This document shows, piece by piece, positions 7,682-16,789 of a stretch of 30,741 bases of DNA. The position numbers and the translations under genes were made by a program. The notes beneath the pieces were generated by a model, which worked only from the letters and a program-made list of their open reading frames with translations, had not been told where the DNA came from and ran no database searches. The DNA is taken from contig URKE01000020.1 of NCBI GenBank assembly GCA_900548285.1, positions 1 through 30,741 of the forward strand, read 5' to 3'. The DNA is from an uncultured Eubacteriales bacterium. GTDB taxonomy: Bacteria; Bacillota; Clostridia; Christensenellales; Borkfalkiaceae. Position 1 is the first letter of the stretch; each line of letters begins with the position of its first letter.

Positions 7682-7836
7682 ATTCCTTAATAATATATTC
7701 ACTTTTTATTTCCTGACTTTTGCGCTTAATAGTATAATTCATCATCAAAACCGCAAGTCATAACCGAGCGCGAACGCAACGACGTATTAGTCAAAAACAC
7801 AAGGCAGGACCGAGTTCTAACGCAATCGCCTGCGGT

Positions 7837-8118
7837 TAGCCGAGAGAGATTCGAACCCAATTAAGCCTTTAAGCCGTCTTTTTTGCCTGTTGCGGCAAAT
7901 CTTTGCTTGAAGTACGGTAAGTAACGTCTGCGCAAATCTTCGTCACAACCGCCTAAAAAATACGGCTTAAAGGTGCTTCGCATTTTAACGGCGATAAATT
8001 CTGGAAAATCAAGACAAACGAACGCGATAATACTTTGCCGTATTATAAGTGAGTTTAACGCCGATTTTACAAATTATGCGCCGTTAAAACTTATATGGTT
8101 CGAACCTCTCTCGGCTAA
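7837..8118. repeat. MITE-like block with nested inverted repeats
   Basis: The outer arms are TAGCCGAGAGAGATTCGAAC at 7837 onward and its near-perfect complement ending at 8118 (one mismatch). Inside lie two further inverted pairs: 7863-7884 with 7955-7978 (CTTTAAGCCGT / ACGGCTTAAAG core) and TTTTAACGGCG 7983-7993 with its complement 8079-8089. There is no ORF. The size of about 280 bp and the terminal inverted repeats resemble a miniature element; a structured RNA is the alternative. Confidence 0.5.
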
Positions 8119-8194
8119 TGATCGGCTACCGCGCACCCTTTCGGTAAACAAATCCGACATTCAAAAACAAAATAAAAAATTTTTAAAAAAAGTA

Positions 8195-8222
8195 TTGACA
8201 TTTACAGGAAATGTGATATAAT
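8195..8222 (+). promoter_or_regulatory. Promoter of the lacI-family gene
   Basis: A consensus TTGACA (8195-8200), 16-base spacer and TATAAT (8217-8222). The operator at 8234-8245 begins about where transcription would start. Confidence 0.85.
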
Positions 8223-8233
8223 GGCATTGAAAA

Positions 8234-8245
8234 TGACGCGTGTCA
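8234..8245 (+). promoter_or_regulatory. LacI-type operator, copy 1 (TGACGCGTGTCA)
   Basis: A near-palindrome centred on CGCG, typical of LacI/GalR sites. It lies just downstream of the regulator's own -10 box, implying autorepression. An identical site precedes the transporter operon at 9514-9525. Confidence 0.8.
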
Positions 8246-8297
8246 CAGAACTGATGCGTAATAATCGGATGAAAAAACGAATCACGGGAAAAGAATA

Positions 8298-9302
8298 ATG
8301 ATAACAAGGACGGACGTCGCAAAAAGGGCGGGGGTATCGGTCGGGACCGTTTCCAACGTAATGAATAATAAGGCTTCGGTTAAGCCTGAATACGTAAGAC
8401 GCGTAAAAAAGGCTATCGAGGATCTGAATTACGTCCCCGATTTCACGGCGAAAAGCCTTGCGAAACGAAAAAGCAATCACATAGGCGTGGCGGTTTACGA
8501 AATGACCAACCCTTATCACGCGGAGATAATCGAAGGGCTTGAAGAATACGCCGCCGGCAAAGGTTATATGGTTACGACCTTTCTGCTCGACAATAAGTTG
8601 AACAAAAAACTTGACGCTATCTGCGAACGCAGACTCGACGCCCTCGTAAACTTTATGACGAACGCCCTGCCCGACAGTTTCATAACCACTCTCGAATCGC
8701 AAAGAACCGTACTCGTCAATTTCTCCGGGGAAAACAGTTTCATCGTGGTGAACGACTACGTAAAAGCGATGACGAATTATATGCAACTGCTCTCTTCGCT
8801 CGGGCATAAACGAGTGGCTTACGTAAGCACGGTTGACAAAATGCGTTTCGAAGCCGATTCCAGAGGCTCGACGTTTTTGGCTAAACGAGCCGAAATGGGC
8901 TTTTTCGAGGACGATTCTTATATATTTTGTAATTATAATTATTCTCTGCGTTCGGAGCGTATAGGTTATATTCTGGCGGACGAACTGATAAAAATTCACC
9001 CGGAAACGACCGCGGTTTTCGCCACGAACGACTTGTGCGCGATAGGACTTATGAAGAGATTTGCCGAACTCGGACTCCGTTGTCCCGAAGATATTTCGGT
9101 TATCGGTTGCGATAATATTTCGTTCGGCGAATATTTTATCCCCGGATTATGCACAATAGGTTTTGACAAGAAAGAATACGGGCGGGCGATCGCGAAGGCG
9201 ATTATCGACCGGATTGACAGCGGATATCAGACGCCTTACCGGACGCTTAGTTTCGAAGCGGTTTCCGTTCTGCGCGATTCCGTCGCCAAGGCGAGAACGT
9301 AA
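8298..9302 (+). CDS. LacI/GalR-family sugar-responsive regulator
   Basis: A 334-residue cytoplasmic DNA-binding repressor or activator. Residues 3-47 are the LacI helix-turn-helix (TRTDVAKRAGVSVGTVSNVM). They are followed by the hinge helix (LNYVPDFTAKSLAKRKS) that inserts in the minor groove at a central CG. Residues 60-330 form the periplasmic-binding-protein-like effector domain, with VFATNDLCAIG and ISVIGCDN motifs of the family. Full length and intact. Two identical TGACGCGTGTCA sites, one at its own promoter and one before the downstream ABC operon, are very likely its operators. It probably senses the sugar taken up by that operon. The ligand cannot be read from sequence. Confidence 0.93.
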   Translation: MITRTDVAKRAGVSVGTVSNVMNNKASVKPEYVRRVKKAIEDLNYVPDFTAKSLAKRKSNHIGVAVYEMTNPYHAEIIEGLEEYAAGKGYMVTTFLLDNKLNKKLDAICERRLDALVNFMTNALPDSFITTLESQRTVLVNFSGENSFIVVNDYVKAMTNYMQLLSSLGHKRVAYVSTVDKMRFEADSRGSTFLAKRAEMGFFEDDSYIFCNYNYSLRSERIGYILADELIKIHPETTAVFATNDLCAIGLMKRFAELGLRCPEDISVIGCDNISFGEYFIPGLCTIGFDKKEYGRAIAKAIIDRIDSGYQTPYRTLSFEAVSVLRDSVAKART

Positions 9303-9380
9303 GCGTTCGGTTAATTATCGCCGAAGAAAAAAATAAAACAAACAACGAAAAAAAACGAAAAACGAAAATTCAAAATTTCG

Positions 9381-9421
9381 GAAAGAGGATATCCTCTTTC
9401 GCTTGTGGCTTCGCCCCAAGC
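9381..9421. promoter_or_regulatory. 20-bp perfect palindrome and adjacent hairpin upstream of the transporter operon
   Basis: GAAAGAGGAT at 9381-9390 is followed immediately by its exact complement to 9400. A second stem GCTTGtGG-CTTCG-CCcCAAGC (9401-9421, one mismatch) abuts it. It could end lacI transcription or bind a second regulator; no T run follows. Confidence 0.5.
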
Positions 9422-9513
9422 GAAATCCCCTTAATAGGGAAAAAAAGAAACGAAACAAAACTCATATTACGCAAAAAAGAATGAACTATTCTTTCAAAAA
9501 AATTTTTATAGAA

Positions 9514-9525
9514 TGACGCGTGTCA
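9514..9525 (+). promoter_or_regulatory. LacI-type operator, copy 2 (TGACGCGTGTCA)
   Basis: Identical to 8234-8245, with matching AA before it, and only 3 bases before the AGGAGG of the solute-binding protein gene. It would block transcription of the whole operon. No strong -35/-10 pair is visible upstream; a weak TATAGA lies at 9507. Confidence 0.8.
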
Positions 9526-9539
9526 TAACAGGAGGCAAA

Positions 9540-11015
9540 ATGAAAAAATTACTTGCGCTTATCATCGCGTGCATATTTACGCTTATATGCTTCGCGAGCT
9601 GCAAATCTCCGAGCCAGTCCGGAAGCAACGGCGGCAACAACGGCAGTAACGGCAGCGCGGGCGAAACCGCGGATTACACACCAAACATCGACATGACCGA
9701 CGACGACTACAATCAGACGGCTACTCTGACCGTGGGCGTAACCGCCGATCCTTACGAAACCGATCTCGTGAACGCGTTGGGCGCGGCGTTTAAACAACTT
9801 TTCCCCAACGTCACGATAGAACCCGTGCGTATTTCGGGTTCGGATTATTCGAGCGCTGTTATCGGAAGATACAACGCGAAAAATATTCCCGACATTTTCT
9901 ATACGAGCGAAACCGAATCGTTCCGCTTCATCTCGAGCAACCTCTACCTTAATCTCGATCCGTATATAAAAGCCGAGAACGAGGCTTACTCTCCCGCGGA
10001 CGAAAACGCTCCGGCAACGTGGTCGGCGCAGTTTGTTTCCGGCGCGATGAAACTCGGACAGAAAAATTATTCGGGCGCGCAGTATTTCATTCCGAGAAGT
10101 TCGGACAGAATCGTAACTCACCTCAACATGAAATACGTCAAAGCGGCTCTCGAATGGGACGGCAGACCTGATAAAAGCGTTACGCTCGACACCGTGAAAA
10201 ACGGCTGGACGTGGGAAGAATTCGTCAAAGTCTGCGAGGCAATCCGCGCTTATTACGATTCGAAGGGCTGGACCGCCGCCAACGGCAGATATATATTGGA
10301 CGCTTCGTTCGCCTGGTCGCCCGTTTTGTTCTCGCTTTTCAAATCCAACGGCGCGACGTTCTATGAAAACGGCAAATGGTCGCTCGACAGCGACGCAACC
10401 CGCGCGACGATCGCTATGATCCGCGAACTTGTGGAAAAGAAAATCATAGCCCCCACGAACGGCGGCGGCGCGAACTACGAAAACGGAAGCGGCGCGATGC
10501 TTTTCCACTCCTCTTCCGCAATCAAAAAATATAAAAATTATATCGGCGAAAATTACGACATAGTCACTTTCCCCGTGATTAACGGCGAAAACGGCGTGAC
10601 GGGTTACGGCGTTCCGGGTTACGGAATTTATTCGGGAATCGACGAAAGCAAGAGAGATCTCGCATGGCAGTTCCTTTCCTTCATGCTCAGCGCGGACGGA
10701 CAGAACGCCCTTGCGAAAGCGGGAATGAACACGCCTTCCGTGAGAGCGGATCTTCAGGACTACAACACCGCCGCCTGGGGCGAAGGATTCAGAGATATCA
10801 ACCTTGCGGCAACCACTTACGAAACGGAAAGAAACTATTCCGAAGGTTTCTTCCTCAACTTTGCCGCAACCACTAAAACGGGACTTCTGGGCGCATGCTC
10901 GAACTTCGTTAACAATATTATGAATTACAATTCCAAAGGCGAGCCGTCGTTTACCGCGGCAAAGTGCATCGAAACCGCGCTCAAAGACCTTAAAAAAGCG
11001 GCTATCGTAAAATAA
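9540..11015 (+). CDS. ABC transporter solute-binding lipoprotein (carbohydrate)
   Basis: A 491-residue lipoprotein with a signal peptide and lipobox FASC (Cys21), followed by a Gly/Ser/Asn-rich tether. It would sit on the outer membrane face and deliver an oligosaccharide to the permeases encoded next. The mature domain has family-1 solute-binding features: TLTVGVTADPYETDLVNALGAAFKQLFPNV near residues 57-90 and a C-terminal PGYGIYSGIDESKRDLAWQFL-like segment near 365 (each given in outline). I chose the ATG at 9540 because AGGAGG stands 5 bases upstream; an in-frame ATG at 9513 overlaps the operator and would ruin the signal peptide. First gene of a tight operon. The substrate is unknown; the linked GH99-like lipoproteins suggest a complex glycan oligosaccharide. 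Confidence 0.9.
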   Translation: MKKLLALIIACIFTLICFASCKSPSQSGSNGGNNGSNGSAGETADYTPNIDMTDDDYNQTATLTVGVTADPYETDLVNALGAAFKQLFPNVTIEPVRISGSDYSSAVIGRYNAKNIPDIFYTSETESFRFISSNLYLNLDPYIKAENEAYSPADENAPATWSAQFVSGAMKLGQKNYSGAQYFIPRSSDRIVTHLNMKYVKAALEWDGRPDKSVTLDTVKNGWTWEEFVKVCEAIRAYYDSKGWTAANGRYILDASFAWSPVLFSLFKSNGATFYENGKWSLDSDATRATIAMIRELVEKKIIAPTNGGGANYENGSGAMLFHSSSAIKKYKNYIGENYDIVTFPVINGENGVTGYGVPGYGIYSGIDESKRDLAWQFLSFMLSADGQNALAKAGMNTPSVRADLQDYNTAAWGEGFRDINLAATTYETERNYSEGFFLNFAATTKTGLLGACSNFVNNIMNYNSKGEPSFTAAKCIETALKDLKKAAIVK

Positions 11016-11030
11016 TTCACGGAGTATCTG

Positions 11031-11969
11031 ATGAAATTAAAGGACAAGGGAATCCTTTCCGCAGACAGGAAAGCGACTCTCGTAAAGAAAATTAAAGACA
11101 GCGTTCCCGGCTGGATTTTCGTTCTGCCGCTCGTCGTCGGAATGCTCGTATTCACGCTTTATCCCGTTCTGAAATCGCTTATTTACAGTTTTCATCGGTA
11201 TAACGACGCTTCCGTTTACGAGTTCATCGGCTTCGGCAACTTCAGATTGATGTTCACCGACGACAGCGAAGAGATTTTAAAGGTTTTTTCAAACACCTTT
11301 TTATACGCGATCATCACGGTGCCGCTCAATCTCTTTCTTTCTTACTTTCTGGCGGTTATCGTAAACCAGAAAATCCGCGGCGTGAACGTTTTCAGAGTGC
11401 TGTATTATCTGCCCGTGGTTATCCCCGGCGTTATTTCCGGCGTAATCTTCTCGCAGATGTTCGACAACACCAACTTCGGGCTTTTCAACAGCGTGCTTAA
11501 ATCGCTCGGCAGAAGCGAGCCGTTCCCCTTCTTCACTTCCGAAAAAACGGCTATGTTCTCGGCGGTTCTGATGAACTTCTGGACGATCGGCGCGAGCATG
11601 ATTCTCTGGCTGTCCGCCCTGAAAAACATTCCGCAGGGGCTTTACGAAGCGGCGAAAATCGACGGAGCAGGCGTTTGGACGAGAGTTTTTAAAATCACGA
11701 TCCCGATGTCCACGCCGATGATATTCTACAATCTCATAACGAGCATTATCGGAGCGTTGCAGACCAACGCGACGATGGTTTACGCGCCCAACGGCGGCAG
11801 AGGCGAAGGAGATTCCCTTTACTTCATCGCGGTTAAGATCTACACGGAATTCGCTTCCGGATATTACGGTTACGCTTCGGCGGTTGCCTGGGTGCTGTTC
11901 GTAGTGATAGCGATTCTGACGTTCATCACTTTCAAAACCAACAAATGGGTTTACACGGGGGATGAATAA
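11031..11969 (+). CDS. Carbohydrate ABC transporter permease, MalF/UgpA type
   Basis: A 312-residue integral membrane protein with about six hydrophobic helices. The first helix is near residue 27 (GWIFVLPLVVGMLVFTLYPV), a typical start for this permease class. The cytoplasmic loop carries the EAA motif EAAKIDGAGVWTRVFKITIP around residues 205-225, which docks the ATPase. It forms the membrane channel with the next gene product. GGAG lies before the ATG, 16 bases after the binding-protein stop. No ATP-binding subunit is encoded in the window, so a shared MsmX-type ATPase elsewhere is expected, as is common in Bacillota. Confidence 0.92.
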   Translation: MKLKDKGILSADRKATLVKKIKDSVPGWIFVLPLVVGMLVFTLYPVLKSLIYSFHRYNDASVYEFIGFGNFRLMFTDDSEEILKVFSNTFLYAIITVPLNLFLSYFLAVIVNQKIRGVNVFRVLYYLPVVIPGVISGVIFSQMFDNTNFGLFNSVLKSLGRSEPFPFFTSEKTAMFSAVLMNFWTIGASMILWLSALKNIPQGLYEAAKIDGAGVWTRVFKITIPMSTPMIFYNLITSIIGALQTNATMVYAPNGGRGEGDSLYFIAVKIYTEFASGYYGYASAVAWVLFVVIAILTFITFKTNKWVYTGDE

Positions 11970-11970
11970 T

Positions 11971-12876
11971 ATGGCTCACGCTACGACAAACTATTTCGAT
12001 AAAAAGTATTTCAACAAGAAAAGAACGGGCGCGGATATCGCGAAACTCGTTATATCCCGCGCGTTTATCTATCTCGGAATGAGCGTTCTCGCGTTCGTCC
12101 TCGTCATTCCTTATCTCTATATGTTTTTAAGGGCTTTCATGACGAGCGCGCAAGTGCAACTGATACCTATCGAACTCATTCCGCACCCGTTTTCGTTCGA
12201 AGCGTTCGTTCAACTCTTCACGGCGCAGAATTACTTCGCTTACCTGTTGCAAACGCTGAAAATCGTGGGCTTCAACATCATTGCGATTCCGATTTCCGCG
12301 TCATTCGTGGCATACGGCTTCGCAAAATATAAGTTCATAGGCAAAAACGCAATCTTTGCGTGCATGCTCGGAACGATGATGCTGCCGGGAACGGTAACTC
12401 AGATTCCTCTTTACGTAATGTTCGCGAACTTCGGCTGGCTCGACACCATTCTGCCGCTCACCATTCCGAACTTATTCGGCGGCGGCGCGATTTATATCTT
12501 CCTTATCCGTCAGTATATGACGGGCGTTCCTTACGAATTGGAAGAAGCCGCGAAAATCGACGGAGCGAACCCATTCGTAAGATACTTCAAAATCAACCTT
12601 CCGCTCTGCGTTCCGGTTCTTATTTATATAATAATCGCCGTTTTCAACGCGGGCTGGAGCGATTTCTACGGTCCGTTGATTTATATGAGCGCGGAGGGCA
12701 AAGAAACTCTCGCTTATGCGATTTTCAAAGATTCTATCTACACGTTCGTTACGCCGGACAAAGCCAACCTTAAGATGGCGGCGGGACTGTTTATGTCCTT
12801 CTTCCCGACGGTTTTGTTCGTGGTATTCCAGAAACAACTGATCGACGGCGTTGCCGTTTCGGCAATCAAGGGGTAA
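11971..12876 (+). CDS. Carbohydrate ABC transporter permease, MalG/UgpE type
   Basis: The second channel subunit, about 301 residues with six hydrophobic helices, the first at roughly residues 27-50. EAA motif: EAAKIDGANPFVRYFKINLP near residues 193-212. I prefer the ATG at 11971, which has GGGGGAT 9 bases before it; an ATG at 11962 overlaps the preceding stop codon and has no spaced ribosome binding site. Either way the genes are translationally coupled. The C-terminus ends VAVSAIKG, as in many MalG-type permeases. It acts with the upstream permease and lipoprotein. Confidence 0.92.
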   Translation: MAHATTNYFDKKYFNKKRTGADIAKLVISRAFIYLGMSVLAFVLVIPYLYMFLRAFMTSAQVQLIPIELIPHPFSFEAFVQLFTAQNYFAYLLQTLKIVGFNIIAIPISASFVAYGFAKYKFIGKNAIFACMLGTMMLPGTVTQIPLYVMFANFGWLDTILPLTIPNLFGGGAIYIFLIRQYMTGVPYELEEAAKIDGANPFVRYFKINLPLCVPVLIYIIIAVFNAGWSDFYGPLIYMSAEGKETLAYAIFKDSIYTFVTPDKANLKMAAGLFMSFFPTVLFVVFQKQLIDGVAVSAIKG

Positions 12877-12878
12877 AA

Positions 12879-14723
12879 ATGATTGATTTAAAGAAAACCG
12901 TATGTATAGGGCTTATCGCCCTCACGATTTTTTCGGCAGGCGCGTGCGGAACGCAGAATTCCGCGCAGGATTCCGTTCCCGGTTCGGATTCGGAATCGAT
13001 TTCGGAATCGATTTCGGAAAGTACGAGCGAAACCGCGAAACCCGTCGAACCCGTTGACGACACGAGAAATCTCAACGACTACGAATTCGCCCGCAACTCG
13101 ATTTCTTCGGTGGACGCTCTCGGACGGGTTACTCTCGCGGGCGACGGCGAAGAATCGCGCGACGTGGGTTTGTTCTACTTTTTGTGGCTCGGCGCGCACG
13201 CTTCGGGCAGCAAGATTTACGACGTTTCCGACCTCGAAGAAAACAATCCCGACGCGCTCTGGTCCACAAGCAGCAAGGATAGCCCCGTCAACACTTATCA
13301 TTTCTGGGGCGAACCGTTGTACGGGTATTACCACTCTGCCGACCCGTGGATAATCACGAGGCACGTGGAACTCTTTACGATGATAGGCATCGATTATCTT
13401 TTGTTCGACGTGACGAACGCCGTAACTTACGACAACGTCGTAAAGGTTATGCTCCCCATTCTCGATAAGTACCGGAAGCAGGGGTGGGACGTGCCGAAAG
13501 TCGGATTTATGACGAACTCGCACACTTACGACGTCGTGAAACGGCTCTACACCGCTTTTTACGACAAGAACGCTTCCGATTGCTATTATCCCGACCTTTG
13601 GTATTCGCCGAACGGAAAACCGCTTATTTTAAGCAATAATCTCTACTTCGACGACAGCAAACCGGAGGACAAAGTTTATCTCGACTTTTTCCAGATCCGC
13701 GACACGCAGTGGCCAAACTCCTCTTATCAGGACGAAGAGGCTTTCCCGTGGATGAGTTGGACTTATCCGCAGATGAACTACAGCGGAACGATGAGCGTTT
13801 CCGTCGCTCAGCACACGGCGAGCAAAATGAGTTTGCGGGAAGCGAACTGGGGCAGAAGTTACAGTCAGACGGAATTCGTGAATCTCGAAGAACCGGAAAA
13901 GGGAATCAATTTCCAGTTCCAGTGGGACACCGCATTGAACGCCCCGAAAACGGGCGACGACGCCGTGAACAACGTTTTCGTCACGGGCTGGAACGAGTGG
14001 ATAGCAATCAAGTTTGCCGACGTCACGGGCGTTTACTTCGTGGACGCTTTCGATCAGGATTATTCCCGCGATATCGAAATGATGAAGGGCGGTTACGGCG
14101 ATAACTACTATCTGCAGTTGTTCAAAAATATCCGCGCGTTTAAATACAGCGCCCCGGTGAAATACAAAATCGATAAGAAAACTCCGAGCCTCTCTGCGGA
14201 AACAGGCTGGGACGAAGTGAGAAGTTATCCCGACTTCGTCGGCGACGCTCTTAACAGAAATTTCAGGAACTATCTCGGAAACGCGACTCTTACGGACGAC
14301 ACGGCGAGAAACGATATCGCTTCCGTGAAAGTGGCGCACGACTCGGAAAAAATGTATTTCCGCGTGGAAACGGCAGCGGACGTCACGCCTTACGAAACCG
14401 GAGATAAAAGTTGGATGAACGTCTGGATCGGAACGAAAAAAGACGGAATCGGTTACGACTACGTAATAAACCGCGAATACGGCAAAATTTGCCGTATCGA
14501 AAACGGAAATTACGCCGTTGCGGGCGATTGCGACGTTTACGTCAGCGGAAAAGTCATGACGATCGCCGTTCCTCTTTCGGCTATCGGACAGACGGGCAAC
14601 CTCCCCGCGATAAGGTTCAAGGTTTCCGATCACGTCGATTCGTCCGACGTTATGAACTTTTATATTCAGGGCGACAGCGCGCCTATAGGCAGGCTGTCCT
14701 ACACCTACGGATATTTCGATTAA
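12879..14723 (+). CDS. GH71/GH99-like surface lipoprotein with CBM9-like C-terminus (paralogue 1)
   Basis: A 614-residue predicted lipoprotein (lipobox SAGAC, Cys23), followed by a Ser/Glu tether (SESISESIS) encoded by a 12-bp DNA repeat. Residues about 95-420 resemble the TIM-barrel of the GH71/GH99 group: GLFYFLWLG (97-105), HFWGEPLYG (141-149), DPWIITRHVELF (155-166) and VFVTGWNEW with Glu373. Glu145 and Glu373 are conserved in the neighbouring paralogue and are plausible active-site acids. Residues about 450-614 resemble a CBM9-like domain (IASVKVAHDSEKMYFRVE, then DSAPIGRLSY at the end). It probably degrades or binds a glycan on the cell surface for the co-encoded transporter. Family membership is by motif only; the enzymatic activity is not shown, and GH99 mannanase specificity should not be assumed. 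Confidence 0.75.
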   Translation: MIDLKKTVCIGLIALTIFSAGACGTQNSAQDSVPGSDSESISESISESTSETAKPVEPVDDTRNLNDYEFARNSISSVDALGRVTLAGDGEESRDVGLFYFLWLGAHASGSKIYDVSDLEENNPDALWSTSSKDSPVNTYHFWGEPLYGYYHSADPWIITRHVELFTMIGIDYLLFDVTNAVTYDNVVKVMLPILDKYRKQGWDVPKVGFMTNSHTYDVVKRLYTAFYDKNASDCYYPDLWYSPNGKPLILSNNLYFDDSKPEDKVYLDFFQIRDTQWPNSSYQDEEAFPWMSWTYPQMNYSGTMSVSVAQHTASKMSLREANWGRSYSQTEFVNLEEPEKGINFQFQWDTALNAPKTGDDAVNNVFVTGWNEWIAIKFADVTGVYFVDAFDQDYSRDIEMMKGGYGDNYYLQLFKNIRAFKYSAPVKYKIDKKTPSLSAETGWDEVRSYPDFVGDALNRNFRNYLGNATLTDDTARNDIASVKVAHDSEKMYFRVETAADVTPYETGDKSWMNVWIGTKKDGIGYDYVINREYGKICRIENGNYAVAGDCDVYVSGKVMTIAVPLSAIGQTGNLPAIRFKVSDHVDSSDVMNFYIQGDSAPIGRLSYTYGYFD

Positions 14724-14735
14724 GGAGGAAAACCG

Positions 14736-16775
14736 ATGAAAAAACAAATCAAACTACTGGCTCTTATTCTGGCGGTTGTTTTCGTGACGATTTTCGCGTT
14801 CGGTTGCGGAAACACGGGCGGCGCGTCCGTCGGAGGAGAATCGGAAAGCAAACGCGAAGAGGAATCCGCGACAAATTCAGAGGAGGAATCTGTGAACAAT
14901 TCAATCGATAAAGGCGACAAAAACAACCCTTCTTACGGCTTTGACGGCGACGGAGAACTTCAGGCTTCCGCAGTTAACAAACAAAGCACCGTCAACAAAT
15001 TGCAGACTACCGACGATTACGGCAGATCGGTGGATTATATAGACGGATACAAAACGGATAAAAGCCGTTACGTCGGCTTGTTTTACTTCACGTGGCTCGG
15101 CTGGCACGGCAATCAGATGGACGGGATTTACGACGTTTCAAAACTCATCGACGAAGACCCCTCTTCTCTCTGGAACACGGAAAACAATTCCGCAAGCCCC
15201 CTCGGAAAATATCATTTCTGGGGCGAACCGCTTTACGGTTACTATAACAGCAAAGACCCGTGGGTTATCCGCAAACAAATCGAGTTGTTCACCCTTGCGG
15301 GCATCGATTTCATCGCGTTCGACTGCACCAACGGTTTCGATTATATCGACGTCGTTTCGGAAATTCTTCCCATAATGCAGGAATATTACGACGCGGGCTG
15401 GAACGTTCCCAAATTTATGTTCTATCTGAACAGCAACTCGGGCGACGTTATTGAACGTCTTTATTCGGGCAGACCGACCGCGTCGGACAACAAACTCGAA
15501 AAATACGGCATTTACAAAAACGGATATTATAAAGACCTGTGGTTTATGCCGAACGGCAACAAACCGAAGATCGTGGCTATCACCGAACCTACAAGCACCT
15601 GCGGCGAAGGCGCGGGCAACAACCGCGTTACGAACGAGGAAATTCTTAACTTCTTCGACTTCTGGGAATCGGTGTGGCCGAACAACACGCAGTGGGAAAA
15701 CGGACTCGCTTGGATGGACTGGAACAAGCCCGAACAGAAAGTTCTCGGCGGCAAAGACGGCACGATCAACGTTTCCGTTGCTCAGCACAACCTCCTGCCT
15801 TTCTCCGACGCTCTTTTAAACGAAGAACTCGCCGACCGTATGTACGGCAGAGGCTATACGGCTAAAAACGGCGCGGACCATTCCGACGACGCGATAGACA
15901 GCGCGCTTAACTTCGAGGAAGAATGGGCGGTCGCGATCGATAAGGACGTTAAATACACGTTCGTCACCGGCTGGAACGAATGGGTTGCGATCAAAAGCGC
16001 GGCGGCGCTCGGTCAAAACAAGCAATACCTGAACGGCAAAAAACGCGTATACTTCGTGGACACGGTAAACAGAGAATATTCCCGCGACATCGAAATGATG
16101 AAAGGCGGTTACGGCGACAACGTTTATCTCTCGCTTATGCGCAACGCCCGCGCTTACAAAGGCAAAACCGGCACTCTCCCCGCTTCGGAAAAAGTCGCAA
16201 TCGACATAAGCAAAGGACTTACGCAGTGGAACGCGATAACCGACGTTTATTACGATATGGCGGGCGAAATCAACCGTAATTACACGAACTTCTCCAGATC
16301 CGGGAATTACGTGGATAACAGTCTTCTGAACGATATCGAAGAAATCCGCGTAACTCACGACGACGATTATCTCTATTTCCTCGTAAAATGCGCGGACGAT
16401 ATCAAAATAAACGTCGAAAAGGACAACTGGATGAATCTTCTCATAGACGTGGAAGGTCAGCAAAACAACAAATCTTTCTACGGTTACGATTATATCGTGA
16501 ACAGAAAGTCCTCTTACAGCGGCAACTGCAGCGTGGAAAAACTCACCTATAAAAATCAGAAACTTTCTTACGATGCGAGCGGCGTTGCCAAGTTCAGCGT
16601 GAGCGGCAGATATATGCAGTATAAAGTTTCCAAAAAAGCCCTCGGCATAACGGGCAGTTTCAGAATAAACTTCAAAATCGCCGATAACGTTACCGATCCT
16701 GCGGATATATCTTCTTATTATATCACGGGCGAAGCGGCTCCCGTCGGCAGACTGAACTATATCTTTAAAGGTTAA
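14736..16775 (+). CDS. GH71/GH99-like surface lipoprotein with CBM9-like C-terminus (paralogue 2)
   Basis: A 679-residue paralogue of the preceding gene product in the same operon (gap 12 bases, AAGGAGG overlapping the previous stop). Signal peptide with lipobox FAFGC (Cys24), then an acidic Ser/Glu-rich tether to about residue 70. The same barrel motifs are present: GLFYFTWLG (114-122), HFWGEPLYG (160-168), DPWVIRKQIELF (174-185) and FVTGWNEW (409-416). The C-terminal CBM9-like part ends GEAAPVGRLNYIF. It differs by a longer tether and by insertions around residues 245-300 and 360-400, so the two may prefer different linkages or chain ends. Retention of both, with the conserved Glu residues, argues for division of labour rather than redundancy. 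Confidence 0.75.
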   Translation: MKKQIKLLALILAVVFVTIFAFGCGNTGGASVGGESESKREEESATNSEEESVNNSIDKGDKNNPSYGFDGDGELQASAVNKQSTVNKLQTTDDYGRSVDYIDGYKTDKSRYVGLFYFTWLGWHGNQMDGIYDVSKLIDEDPSSLWNTENNSASPLGKYHFWGEPLYGYYNSKDPWVIRKQIELFTLAGIDFIAFDCTNGFDYIDVVSEILPIMQEYYDAGWNVPKFMFYLNSNSGDVIERLYSGRPTASDNKLEKYGIYKNGYYKDLWFMPNGNKPKIVAITEPTSTCGEGAGNNRVTNEEILNFFDFWESVWPNNTQWENGLAWMDWNKPEQKVLGGKDGTINVSVAQHNLLPFSDALLNEELADRMYGRGYTAKNGADHSDDAIDSALNFEEEWAVAIDKDVKYTFVTGWNEWVAIKSAAALGQNKQYLNGKKRVYFVDTVNREYSRDIEMMKGGYGDNVYLSLMRNARAYKGKTGTLPASEKVAIDISKGLTQWNAITDVYYDMAGEINRNYTNFSRSGNYVDNSLLNDIEEIRVTHDDDYLYFLVKCADDIKINVEKDNWMNLLIDVEGQQNNKSFYGYDYIVNRKSSYSGNCSVEKLTYKNQKLSYDASGVAKFSVSGRYMQYKVSKKALGITGSFRINFKIADNVTDPADISSYYITGEAAPVGRLNYIFKG

Positions 16776-16789
16776 AAAGGAGGAATTTT

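Larger units (their letters stand above)
7497..8194. other. Noncoding region between GH13 and lacI
   Basis: About 700 bases without a supportable gene. It contains a copy of the dispersed motif, a 19-bp direct repeat (7637-7681) and a block of nested inverted repeats (7837-8118). A sense reading frame near 7760-7862 ends within the repeat arm and has no ribosome binding site. Confidence 0.65.

Noticed and set aside
7839..8118. Possible tRNA gene ends (TTCGAACC with CTCTCGGC)
   Set aside because: The T stem does not pair, and no anticodon or acceptor partner is present; they are arms of the inverted repeat.
9513..9539. Earlier ATG for the solute-binding protein
   Set aside because: It overlaps the operator and adds residues before a clean signal peptide; AGGAGG serves the ATG at 9540.
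9549..10508. Long minus-strand ORF opposite the solute-binding protein
   Set aside because: Shadow of a GC-rich coding frame; no ribosome binding site or domain.
12990..13019. 12-bp tandem repeat in the lipoprotein tether as a phase-variation tract
   Set aside because: The unit is a multiple of three and so keeps the frame; it only varies tether length.
13629..14747. Long minus-strand ORF opposite the GH99-like lipoprotein
   Set aside because: Shadow frame; the plus-strand protein has a signal peptide, conserved motifs and a paralogue.
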